Positions 17,630 to 25,294 of a stretch of DNA of 64,000 bases are shown here, in pieces. The position numbers and the translations under genes were made by a program. The notes under the pieces were generated by a model. That model made no database searches. It was given only the letters and a program-made list of their open reading frames with translations, and was not told the origin of the DNA. The DNA is from Microbacterium sp. SMR1 (GTDB lineage: Bacteria; Actinomycetota; Actinomycetes; Actinomycetales; Microbacteriaceae). The DNA is taken from positions 186,001 through 250,000 of the forward strand of contig NZ_QMBN01000003.1 of assembly GCF_003289625.1 (NCBI RefSeq), in the 5' to 3' direction. The stretch's first letter is position 1. Each line of letters opens with the position of its first letter.

Positions 17630-17866
17630 ATGACCGAACCGCCATCAGGCGATAGCGATAGCGATAGCGCGAGCAAGAGCGGCGGCGTGAACGGGGTCGC
17701 GATCGGGATCGCGCTCGGCCTTCCGCTCGGCAGCGCCATCGGCATGCTCGCGTTCGACGACATCGCGCTCGGCGGCGCAATCGGCCTCTCCCTCGGGATC
17801 GTGTTGGGCGTCGCGGCCGACGCGCGCCGCCGCGATCAGTCGGATGATGCCGATGCCGGCGGCTGA
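17630..17866 (+). CDS. Small glycine-zipper membrane protein
   Basis: 78 residues, ATG with GGAGG 5 nt upstream. Ser/Asp-rich N-terminus, then two Gly-rich hydrophobic stretches (GVAIGIALGLPLGSAIGML and ALGGAIGLSLGIVLGVAAD) and an Arg/Asp tail. The pattern is that of a short two-helix glycine-zipper protein. The DSDSDS run is encoded by a GCGATA-type 6-bp tandem repeat (about 17645-17668). Function unknown. Confidence 0.7.
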   Translation: MTEPPSGDSDSDSASKSGGVNGVAIGIALGLPLGSAIGMLAFDDIALGGAIGLSLGIVLGVAADARRRDQSDDADAGG

Positions 17867-17940
17867 ACCCGCAGGTCACGGCCCCGCGCGGAATCCCGGA
17901 TGCGGTCACGCGGATGAGGCGACGTCCTGCGCGGAGCTGA

Positions 17941-18180
17941 TCAATCGCGGGACGCCCGTGAACCCCGCCGCCGTCGGATGCCGAAAACCAGCGCCACCAC
18001 CCAGTAGAGCGCGAGTAATGGCGAGATGACGGCGAGCACGATGCGGATGACGTCGCCGCCGTTGAGCGCCCAGGGAATCCAGATGGCCGACATCCCGACC
18101 CAGACGACCGCCTGCATGACGATGACGCCGAACGGGGTCGCGGCGGAGGCCGTTCCGATTCGCTGCCACAGACTCTGCAC
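17941..18180 (-). CDS. Small two-helix membrane protein
   Basis: 79 residues with two hydrophobic helices (TPFGVIVMQAVVWVGMSAIW and IRIVLAVISPLLALYWVVAL) and a basic C-terminus RRRRGSRASRD. No family recognised. It lies 20 nt downstream of the VOC gene on the same strand and may be cotranscribed with it. The shortness leaves some doubt. Confidence 0.5.
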   Translation of the reverse strand: MQSLWQRIGTASAATPFGVIVMQAVVWVGMSAIWIPWALNGGDVIRIVLAVISPLLALYWVVALVFGIRRRRGSRASRD

Positions 18181-18200
18181 CCAGCGAACCTAACAGCCGA

Positions 18201-18569
18201 TCAGCCCCGGTCGTGAAGCGTGACGTGGTACCCGTCGGGGTCGGCGAAGGTGAAGGTCAGCCCGAACGGTCCGTCGACAGGCTCAGACACGATTCGGTGC
18301 CCGGCAGCGAGCAGTTCATCGTGGATATCCTGCACACCGGTCGCATGAAGCCACAGCGCGACGCCCTGGCCGGGCTGCTCGAGCGCGTCGAAGTCGACGC
18401 CGGGCATCGGGTCCCGCAGGGCGAACGCGATCGGCGTGGTGGAGAAGACGACGGCATGCGGCGGCCCCTGCGGCGATTGCTCGAGCCCGAGGAACCGCTC
18501 GTAGAACGCGTGGGCGGCCGCGAGATCGCGCACTTGGAGGGAGATGAAGTCGGGTCCGGTGACAGGCAT
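18201..18569 (-). CDS. VOC (glyoxalase/bleomycin resistance-like) family protein
   Basis: 122 residues with the paired beta-alpha-beta-beta-beta modules of the VOC fold: FISLQVRDLAAAHAFYERFLGL at the start, then GPFGLTFTFADPDGYHVTLHD at the end, with His and Asp/Glu positions suited to metal binding. Substrate not predictable. Divergent from a MarR regulator, with two matching palindromes between them, so it is a probable MarR target. AAAGGAA precedes the ATG. Confidence 0.85.
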   Translation of the reverse strand: MPVTGPDFISLQVRDLAAAHAFYERFLGLEQSPQGPPHAVVFSTTPIAFALRDPMPGVDFDALEQPGQGVALWLHATGVQDIHDELLAAGHRIVSEPVDGPFGLTFTFADPDGYHVTLHDRG

Positions 18570-18587
18570 GAGCAGATTCCTTTCGCA

Positions 18588-18603
18588 TGTCAGTTATCTG
18601 ACA
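18588..18603. promoter_or_regulatory. MarR operator 1
   Basis: TGTCAG-TTAT-CTGACA, perfect 6-bp arms with a 4-nt centre, in the VOC/marR divergent gap. Its centre is 26 bp from that of an identical-armed second site. Confidence 0.75.
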
Positions 18604-18613
18604 CGTCCCACTA

Positions 18614-18629
18614 TGTCAGAATACTGACA
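18614..18629. promoter_or_regulatory. MarR operator 2, abutting the marR start codon
   Basis: TGTCAG-AATA-CTGACA; its last base is the A of the marR ATG. Binding would cover the -10-like CAGAAT and the start of translation, giving tight autorepression (inference). Confidence 0.75.
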
Positions 18630-19132
18630 TGAGTCAAGACCGCGACGGAATCGACCTCGAGACGTCGATGGGGTACCTCGTGAAGGAGGTATCGAGCGCC
18701 CTTCGATCGGCGATGGAAGACGTGCTGCGCCCGCTCGGCATGAACATCACCCACTACTCGTGCTTGGAGCTGCTCGCACAGCGCCCCGGACTGTCGAACT
18801 CCGAGCTCGCTCGGGGCACGTTCGTCACGCGACAGAGCATGAACGTCCTGCTGCAGACACTGGAACGAAACGGCGAAGTCACGCGTGCGAACACGCCTGC
18901 AGCCGGCAAGGCACTGCCGACGGAGCTCACCGCGCGCGGGCGTGAACGACTGGCGACGGCGACGGCGGCGGTACGCGGAGTGGAACTGCGGATGCTGGCA
19001 GGGATCGATGACACCGACAGGCTGACGACGTTCCGGGCGCTGCGGCGTATGGCGCGGTCTCTGCGGCAGCCCGGCGCCGTCGGCGACGAACCAGCGGCGG
19101 ACCCGGCGTCTCATGCACCCTCTCTAGGCTGA
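18629..19132 (+). CDS. MarR-family transcriptional regulator
   Basis: 167 residues with a winged helix (MNITHYSCLELLAQRPGLSNSELARGTFVTRQSMNVLLQTLERNGEVTRANTP in pieces from about residue 35 to 90) and helical dimerisation ends. No Shine-Dalgarno; the start codon adjoins operator 2, so it is probably leaderless. Likely controls itself and the divergent VOC gene. Confidence 0.88.
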   Translation: MSQDRDGIDLETSMGYLVKEVSSALRSAMEDVLRPLGMNITHYSCLELLAQRPGLSNSELARGTFVTRQSMNVLLQTLERNGEVTRANTPAAGKALPTELTARGRERLATATAAVRGVELRMLAGIDDTDRLTTFRALRRMARSLRQPGAVGDEPAADPASHAPSLG

Positions 19133-19136
19133 GGTC

Positions 19137-20174
19137 GTGCCCGGCTTCTTCACACTCCTCTTCGCGGCGCTCGGCATCCTCCTCGCCGCCCGCGACCCCC
19201 GTCGAATGCTGCCCGGCGTCCTGCTGACGCTTGCAGCGAGTGCGCTCGTGGCCGAGGTGGTGATCTTCATCCTCGGCGTCGGGCTGGTGGTGGCGACACT
19301 GACCGTTCCCGGGAACAGCGTCGTCTCGCTCGTGCTGATCTTCAGCATCCCCCTGCTCGCAGCGGTGGGACTCGGCGTCGCGCTGCTCGCCAACGGCGTG
19401 GTGATGATCCAGCGCGAAGGACGGTCGCTGGCGAACCGCCTCTCGCTCCTGGCCGGAGTCGGCGTCTTGGCCATCCTCGCGCTCGGCATCGTCGCCGTCA
19501 CGGCGGGATGGTTCGAGCTCGCCGTCATCCTTCTGCTGCTCGCCGCTCCGATCGGCTACGTCGGCATGGGCTTCGTCGCCTACCTCTGCTGGTCGGCGGT
19601 GTACGCGCGCATCGCACGACGCGCGCCCGCGCCGGCGGCGATCGTCACGCTCGGCTCGGGCCTGCGCCGAGACGGGAGCGTCCCGCCGCTGCTCGCCCAG
19701 CGCGTAGCGCTCGGCGTGGCGACGCTGCAGCGCTCCCCCGGCGCGATGCTCGTCGTCTCGGGCGGTCAGGGCGCAGACGAGCCACGGAGCGAGGCGGCCG
19801 CGATGGCGGAGTACGCCGCAGAGCTCGGCGCCCCCGCGGAACGCCTGCTCGTCGAGAACGCATCCCGCACCACCGAGGAGAACCTCACGCTGACCCGCGC
19901 GATCCTCGCAGAACGTGACGTCACCGGCCCGGTGCTCGCCGTGACGAGCGACTATCACGCGTTCCGCGCCGCGACGCTGCTGCGCACCCTCGGCATGCGG
20001 GGCCACGCGATCGGCGCCCGCACCGCCCGCTACTACCGGCCGAGCGCGCTCCTGCGCGAGTACCTCGCCCTGCTTCGCGACCACCTCGTGCTCAACGCCA
20101 TCGCACTCGGCGTCCTGATGTTGCCGCTCATCGCGTTCGTTGCGATGTCGCTGATCACTCTCTTCGCGGATTGA
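19137..20174 (+). CDS. YdcF/DUF218-family membrane protein
   Basis: 345 residues, GTG start 5 nt after marR. Four to five N-terminal membrane helices, then a DUF218 domain (IVTLGSGLRRDGSVPPLLAQRV, LVVSGGQGADEPRSEAAAMAEY, ENASRTTEENLTLT, AVTSDYHAFRAATLLR) and a C-terminal helix. Known: YdcF-like proteins bind nucleotides or act in envelope biogenesis (SanA/ElyC relatives); the exact role is unclear. Possibly cotranscribed with marR. Confidence 0.85.
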   Translation: MPGFFTLLFAALGILLAARDPRRMLPGVLLTLAASALVAEVVIFILGVGLVVATLTVPGNSVVSLVLIFSIPLLAAVGLGVALLANGVVMIQREGRSLANRLSLLAGVGVLAILALGIVAVTAGWFELAVILLLLAAPIGYVGMGFVAYLCWSAVYARIARRAPAPAAIVTLGSGLRRDGSVPPLLAQRVALGVATLQRSPGAMLVVSGGQGADEPRSEAAAMAEYAAELGAPAERLLVENASRTTEENLTLTRAILAERDVTGPVLAVTSDYHAFRAATLLRTLGMRGHAIGARTARYYRPSALLREYLALLRDHLVLNAIALGVLMLPLIAFVAMSLITLFAD

Positions 20175-20250
20175 ACGTCATTCCGCGGGGGTAGGCGAGA
20201 TCCATCGACAGGCTCACGACACGAGCCCTGCCTCGGGCGAGGCTGGAAGC

Positions 20251-20529
20251 ATGATCGAAACCGCACGATTCCTCGTCGTCTCAGACGAGTGGCTGCCGCG
20301 CGAGTGGATGCCGGGGGTGGCGACATCCGTCGTCGTGGTGCTCGCCGTGATCGCTGCCCTCGCGGCGATCCTGTTCATCTCGAGCCTGATCTCGATCCTC
20401 GCTTCGCCGCGCTACACCGGCGGCGGCAAGCTGCTGTGGATCATCGGGATCTTCGTCTTCCCGATCGCCGGCCCGCTCGTCTGGTGGCTCGGTGGCCGCA
20501 AGGCTCGCATCCGCACCGACCGCGTGTGA
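20251..20529 (+). CDS. PLDc_N-domain small membrane protein
   Basis: 92 residues with two hydrophobic helices; the second carries the PLDc_N signature GGGKLLWIIGIFVFPIAGPLVWWLGG (read in two parts, residues 56-81). Known: this domain is the membrane anchor of cardiolipin synthases but also occurs alone in Actinobacteria, as here. Function unknown. It meets phzF tail to tail with 22 nt between. Confidence 0.8.
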   Translation: MIETARFLVVSDEWLPREWMPGVATSVVVVLAVIAALAAILFISSLISILASPRYTGGGKLLWIIGIFVFPIAGPLVWWLGGRKARIRTDRV

Positions 20530-20551
20530 CCGGAAGCGCCCCTGCAGGTCG

Positions 20552-21406
20552 TCAGACGATGGCGACGGCGTGACCCGAGACCGTGATGCCCCCTGAGACG
20601 GGGATCTCGACAGTCAACTCCCCCGGTCGGCCGACGTGTGCGCCCTGCTCGATGACCACGACCGCGGGAGCGTCGACGGCCCCGAGCGAGCGCAGGTAGG
20701 CCCCGAACGACGCCGCAGCCGACCCCGTCGCCGGGTCCTCCGTGATCCGACCGACGGGGAAGAGGTTGCGCGCTTGGAAACGATCGGATGCCGCGCGGAA
20801 CGCAACGGTGATGGTGGCGGGCCACCCTCGGTCGTCGAGCAGCGCACGAACCGCGTCGGGGTCGAACGAGAAGTCGTCGAAGGTCTTCTGCTCTGCCAGC
20901 ACGATGACCGGATGCGTGTTGCCCGTGTTCGCGAGCCGCGGCGGCAGCTCGGGGTCGAGGTCGGCCCGCGTGAGGCCGAGCAGATCGAGAATCGCCTCGA
21001 GATCGGCGTCGTCGAGGTCGCGGACCGATGGCTCGATGCTGGTGAAGGAGGCACGGATGCCGTCGCCGTCGCGCGAGACCGCGATCGACACGACGCCGAC
21101 GGGGGTATCGAAACGAACCGCGCCGTCTGCGGCGACCTGGCCTCGCTCGGCGAGCGCGACCGCTGTGGCCACCGTGGCATGGCCGCAGAACGGAACCTCG
21201 GCGATGGGCGAGAAGTAGCGGACCGAGCGCGCACCGTCGACGGTCGTGCCGGTGACGAAGGCCGTCTCGGCGTAGTCGACATCGGCCGCGATGCGCTGCA
21301 TGGCGCTGGCGTCGAGTGCGCCGGCATCCAGGACCACGCCGGCGGGATTCCCACCTTCGGGTCGCGTGCTGAACGCGGTGTATCGCAAGACCTCGGGCGT
21401 ACTCAT
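20552..21406 (-). CDS. PhzF-family isomerase-like protein
   Basis: 284 residues with the two-domain diaminopimelate-epimerase-like fold: FSTRPEGGNPAGVVL at the start, DYAETAFV with the catalytic Glu at about residue 47, FFSPIAEVPFCGHATVATA (here RYFSPIAEVPFCGH), and EDPATGSAAASFGAYL in the C-terminal half. Known: PhzF isomerises dihydro-hydroxyanthranilate in phenazine synthesis, but most stand-alone homologues have unknown substrates. No phenazine genes are nearby. Confidence 0.88.
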   Translation of the reverse strand: MSTPEVLRYTAFSTRPEGGNPAGVVLDAGALDASAMQRIAADVDYAETAFVTGTTVDGARSVRYFSPIAEVPFCGHATVATAVALAERGQVAADGAVRFDTPVGVVSIAVSRDGDGIRASFTSIEPSVRDLDDADLEAILDLLGLTRADLDPELPPRLANTGNTHPVIVLAEQKTFDDFSFDPDAVRALLDDRGWPATITVAFRAASDRFQARNLFPVGRITEDPATGSAAASFGAYLRSLGAVDAPAVVVIEQGAHVGRPGELTVEIPVSGGITVSGHAVAIV

Positions 21407-21466
21407 CCGTTCAGGCTACGCCCGCGCGTCGGTGGCACGCCGAAGTTGCCGACGACGCGGCGACGC

Positions 21467-22225
21467 TCAGCGCTCGGGCGACGGGGCGAGCCGGTACAGC
21501 ACCTGCGGACGGCCGCGTTTGCCGTAGCGATGCGAGAGATGGATGACGCCGGTGTCGACCAGGTGCGTCAGGTAGCGGTTCGCGGTAGCGCGAGAGATGC
21601 CGCAGGCCGCGGCCACCTCGGCTCCCGTGAGCGCGACGACCGGGTCGAGGGCGGCGACGACCTGCGCGAGCGTCGGCGCAGCGAGGCCCTTCGGCAGGCC
21701 GGCGTGGTCACCACCGCCCGTCATCCGTCCCTCCCCCCGGTGCGATCCGGATGCCGCGACCGGCGCGGTTCGGATGGTGCCGGTCGACAGCAGCCGGTCG
21801 ATCTCGCCCTGAGCCAGAAGCGCGTCACGGTCGCCGCTGACGATCCGCTCGCGGTCGGCGGCATAGCGTTCGAGTCGCTCGCTCAGTGCGGCCTGCGTGA
21901 AGGGCTTGACGAGGTAGCCGACGACCCGCGCAGCGAGAGCCTGACGCACGGTGGTCTGATCCTGCGACGAGCTGATGACCAGCACGTCGGGTCCGTCGTC
22001 GCCGAGCGTGCGCAGCCGGTGGAGCACCTCGATGCCGCTGATGCCGGGCAGCCGCATATCGAGCAGGATCAGGTCGACCCCGGACCGGCTGTGCTCGAGA
22101 GCCGCCTCGCCGGTACCCGCGGTGGCGACGACGACGAAGCCGGGGGTGTCGGAGACGAATCCCGCGTGGAGGGCGCGCGCACCGCGGTCGTCATCGACGA
22201 CGAGGACCCGGATCGGTCCGGTCAT
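21467..22225 (-). CDS. CitB/DcuR-type response regulator
   Basis: 252 residues from the ATG at 22225, which overlaps the kinase stop (ATGA). Receiver domain with acidic pocket VDDD, phospho-acceptor Asp in LILLDMRLPG (about residue 56), Lys in YLVKPF; then a linker and a CitB-type HTH near the C-terminus (TGAEVAAACGISRATANRYLTHLVDTG, residues about 200-226). Partner of the adjacent sensor kinase and likely activator of the divergent TctCBA genes. Confidence 0.9.
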   Translation of the reverse strand: MTGPIRVLVVDDDRGARALHAGFVSDTPGFVVVATAGTGEAALEHSRSGVDLILLDMRLPGISGIEVLHRLRTLGDDGPDVLVISSSQDQTTVRQALAARVVGYLVKPFTQAALSERLERYAADRERIVSGDRDALLAQGEIDRLLSTGTIRTAPVAASGSHRGEGRMTGGGDHAGLPKGLAAPTLAQVVAALDPVVALTGAEVAAACGISRATANRYLTHLVDTGVIHLSHRYGKRGRPQVLYRLAPSPER

Positions 22226-23511
22226 CGCGCAGCCTCCAGCTCGAAGGCGAATCGCGCTCCCCCGAGCGCCGATCTCCCGACCTCGACCGAGCCCGATCGG
22301 GCCGTGACGATTCGGCGTACGACATCCAGTCCTAAGCCTCGACCGAGGCCCGTCGTGTCGGTCTTGGAGGAGTAACCGGGCGCGAAGATACGGCGGGCGA
22401 CGCGCGGCTCGACACCCGGGCCGTCGTCGTCGACCGAGCCCACGATGCGGGACCCCCGGCGGCCCAGCTCGCAGATCACATTCGCCGCGCCCGCCTCCGC
22501 CGCGTTGCGGCACAGGTTCGACACCACCGACACGACCCCCTCGTCGATGTCATCATCGATGTCGAGGTCGAAGCGCACCCGAGCCCCGAGCTCGTGCAGC
22601 TCGGCACGCACGGTCGGGATCATCGCGGCGAGCACGGGCTGGTCGTCGCGGGCCCCGTCATCGCCGGCGCCGAGGGGGCGGCGCACGCTCGCGATCTCTT
22701 CGATGTATCCGCGAGCCTCGTCGGTGTCGCCGCGGGACAGGAGGCCGTGGATGACGTGCAGCCGGGTGCTGAACTCGTGCGACTGCTCGCGGAGAGCCGT
22801 CGTCGTCCGCCGCATCTGCGCGTGCTCCGCGGCGATGACATCCAGCCGGCGGAACCGGCGCTCCACCGCGGCGGTCAGGATCGAGCTCGCGAGCGTCGCG
22901 ACGACGAGCGCACCAATCGCCCAGGGCAGCAGGGCGCCGACGGCCTCGTCGAGCTCGCCGGCGATCTGCGACTCGAGCACACCTACAGCCACCATCCCGA
23001 TGGGCGTTCCGTCGGGCCCGCGCACCGGGACCTTCGCGCGCAGCGACGGCCCCGAGGCGCCGACCTCCGTGCCGACGAACGTCTCGCCCGCGAGCACGGA
23101 GGCGTTGGCGGTCTCGACCTGCACGCCGCGTTCGGACGCCAGAGGGTGGGTGATCCGGACGCCCTCGTCGTCGGTGATGACGACGTAATAGACACCCGCG
23201 GCTCCACCGACAAGCTCCGCGATCGGCTGCAGGACCGCGGTCGCATCGGCCAGGTCGGCCGCATCCGCCAGGTCGGTCGACGACCCGGCTCCCGTGGCTC
23301 CGGCCACGGCCTCGCGCACCTCCGGAAGGTCGGCGAGGCTCGAGGCCACCTCGAGCACGCGTTCGGTCGTCGCCTCTCGGATCGTGCGCTCCTGCGCCGC
23401 GAGAGCGATGGCCACGGTGGCCGACAGCGCCGCGAGCGTCACGACCGACGGGAGCACGAGCAGCACGAGGCGCGCGGCAGACGCTCTCACCGTGAACGGC
23501 ATCCTGTCCAC
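22222..23511 (-). CDS. CitA/DcuS-type sensor histidine kinase
   Basis: 429 residues. Helix near the N-terminus (LVLLVLPSVVTLAALSATVAIALA), an extracellular Cache-like sensor to about residue 190 (GVYYVVITDDEGVRITHP, the usual CitA/DcuS strand pattern), a second helix (LLPWAIGALVVATLASSIL), phospho-acceptor box SHEFSTRLHVIHGLLSRGD and ATPase motifs DDGPGVEP and GRGLGLDVVRRIV. Known: this family senses citrate or C4-dicarboxylates. Divergent TctC next door supports a tricarboxylate ligand (inference). Confidence 0.92.
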   Translation of the reverse strand: MDRMPFTVRASAARLVLLVLPSVVTLAALSATVAIALAAQERTIREATTERVLEVASSLADLPEVREAVAGATGAGSSTDLADAADLADATAVLQPIAELVGGAAGVYYVVITDDEGVRITHPLASERGVQVETANASVLAGETFVGTEVGASGPSLRAKVPVRGPDGTPIGMVAVGVLESQIAGELDEAVGALLPWAIGALVVATLASSILTAAVERRFRRLDVIAAEHAQMRRTTTALREQSHEFSTRLHVIHGLLSRGDTDEARGYIEEIASVRRPLGAGDDGARDDQPVLAAMIPTVRAELHELGARVRFDLDIDDDIDEGVVSVVSNLCRNAAEAGAANVICELGRRGSRIVGSVDDDGPGVEPRVARRIFAPGYSSKTDTTGLGRGLGLDVVRRIVTARSGSVEVGRSALGGARFAFELEAAR

Positions 23512-23653
23512 TTCCTCGTGCGATCGGACGCTGTCGGGCCGTGCCCGTGCGCATCTATGAGAACAAATCCCGCCACGCTCGGGGGCGGCTCAGCGAAGTG
23601 CCATCCTAATTCGATCTCGCGGAGACGACGATGTCCGCGCGAATGGAGTGATC

Positions 23654-24676
23654 ATGACGCATAGCGCGACAGACGCCGGCGCGCGCCCGGCGCACCGTGG
23701 CCGCACGCTCGCGGCCCGCATCATCGGGGGCGCCGTCGCGGCGGCGGCCATCACGACCGCTGCGGTCGGCTCGGTCACCTCGGCCGCCACCGGCCAGGAG
23801 ATCAACGCCTCGATGACGATCATCGCCCCCGCGGCCGCCGGCGGCGGCTGGGACGGCGTGGCCCGCGAGCTGCAGCAGGCGCAGAAGGCCAACGGCCTCG
23901 TCAACAACGTGCAGGTGGTGAACATGCCGGGCGCGGGCGGGACGATCGCGCTCGGCAACGTCTCGGTGCTCGACGGTCAACCGCGCAACATGCTCGTCGG
24001 CGGCACCGGACTGCTCGCGGCGACGATCCAGTTCGACTCAGCCGCCAAGCTCAGCGACGTGACTCCGCTCGCGGTCGTCGTCGAGGAGTACGACGTCATC
24101 GTCGTGCCGGCCGACTCGCCGTACGAGACTCTCGACGACCTCGTGAACGCCTGGCGCGAGAACCCGAAGTCGATTCCGTGGACGGGCGGCGGATCGTTCG
24201 ATCAGCTCGTGGTCACCGACCTGGCCCTCGCCGCGGGCATCGACCCCGTCGACACGACCTACATCTCGTCCGACGGCGGTGGTGAGGCCATCCAGGCGCT
24301 CCTCAACGGCACCACGAAAGCGGCCGCCGGCGGCTACCCCGACAACATCGATCAGATCGAGGCGGGCCGGCTGCGGGCGCTCGCGCTCGTCGCGAAGGAA
24401 CCGATCGACGGCATCGACATCCCCACCGCCGCTGAGCAGGGCTACGACATCTCGCTGTCGAACTGGCGCATGCTCGCGGCGCCCTCGGGGCTCGATGAGG
24501 CCGACGTGACCGCTCTGACCGAGCTCGTGCTCGACTCTGTCGCCACCCCGGAGTGGCAGGACGCGATCGAGCGCTACCGCTGGACCGAGCGGATCATCAC
24601 CGGAGACGAGCTGACCGCCTTCCTCGACGACGAGGAAGAGCGCATCACGAACCTGTACGAGGAGATGGGACTATGA
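23654..24676 (+). CDS. tctC: Tripartite tricarboxylate transporter substrate-binding protein
   Basis: 340 residues from the ATG at 23654 (GGAG 5 nt upstream; a GTG two codons earlier is less likely). N-terminal export signal (LAARIIGGAVAAAAITTAA), then the Bug/TctC fold: MTIIAPAAAGGGWDGVAREL, VVNMPGAGGTIALGNV, VVVEEYDVIVVPADSPYETLDDLV, AAPSGLDEADVTALTELV. Captures a tricarboxylate or related carboxylate outside the membrane. First gene of tctCBA; overlaps tctB as ATGA. Confidence 0.93.
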   Translation: MTHSATDAGARPAHRGRTLAARIIGGAVAAAAITTAAVGSVTSAATGQEINASMTIIAPAAAGGGWDGVARELQQAQKANGLVNNVQVVNMPGAGGTIALGNVSVLDGQPRNMLVGGTGLLAATIQFDSAAKLSDVTPLAVVVEEYDVIVVPADSPYETLDDLVNAWRENPKSIPWTGGGSFDQLVVTDLALAAGIDPVDTTYISSDGGGEAIQALLNGTTKAAAGGYPDNIDQIEAGRLRALALVAKEPIDGIDIPTAAEQGYDISLSNWRMLAAPSGLDEADVTALTELVLDSVATPEWQDAIERYRWTERIITGDELTAFLDDEEERITNLYEEMGL

Positions 24677-25293
24677 CGTTCCCCCCGAACCCGACCGCAA
24701 CCTCGGCCGTCGTCGGCGATCGCTTGCGGCTCGTCTCGGGCCCCGGCATCGCCGCCCTGCTCAAGGGGCTGACGATGCCGGTGATCATCGCCGCATTCGC
24801 CACCTATCTGCTGGTGGGGATCTTCACGATGAAGGTGCCGGCGAACGCCGTGTTCCCCGGTCCCCAGTTCTTCCCCGCGATCATCGCCGGAGGGCTCTAC
24901 ATCTTCGCGGCCGCGCTCGTCGTGTCGGCGGTGAAGGAGATGCGCGAGACGAGCGCGGCACAGCCCGACATCGCAGCGGTCAGCGCCGACGTCATCGGCG
25001 GCGACGAAGCGGATGCCGAATCCGACGGCTCCGCTCCCGCCCGGGCCGTCCGGGTGGACGTGCGTTCGCTGCTGTGGGTCGTCCTGTCGTTCCTCGGCTT
25101 CGCCTTCCTGCTCGAGGTCCTGGGGTGGATCATCGCGGCAGGTCTCCTCTTCTGGTGCGTCGCGCGCGCCTTCGGCTCGACGAGGCATCTCGGCGGACTC
25201 GTCGTCGGGCTCACGGTGAGCTCGATCGCCTACATCGGTTTCGACATGGTGCTCGGGATGCCGCTCCCCTCCGGCATCCTCGGAGGGTTCTGA
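24673..25293 (+). CDS. tctB: Tripartite tricarboxylate transporter small membrane subunit
   Basis: 206 residues, ATG overlapping the tctC stop by 4 nt. Four predicted helices in the TctB arrangement (VIIAAFATYLLVGIFTM, FFPAIIAGGLYIFAAALVV, WVVLSFLGFAFLLEVLGWI, LVVGLTVSSIAYIGFDMVLG) and the family signature GPQFFP near residue 57. An acidic Ala/Asp-rich cytoplasmic loop separates helices two and three. Confidence 0.92.
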   Translation: MTFPPNPTATSAVVGDRLRLVSGPGIAALLKGLTMPVIIAAFATYLLVGIFTMKVPANAVFPGPQFFPAIIAGGLYIFAAALVVSAVKEMRETSAAQPDIAAVSADVIGGDEADAESDGSAPARAVRVDVRSLLWVVLSFLGFAFLLEVLGWIIAAGLLFWCVARAFGSTRHLGGLVVGLTVSSIAYIGFDMVLGMPLPSGILGGF

Positions 25294-25294
25294 C

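Noticed and set aside
20552..21406. Phenazine biosynthesis locus
   Set aside because: Only a PhzF-family protein is present; no other phz genes.
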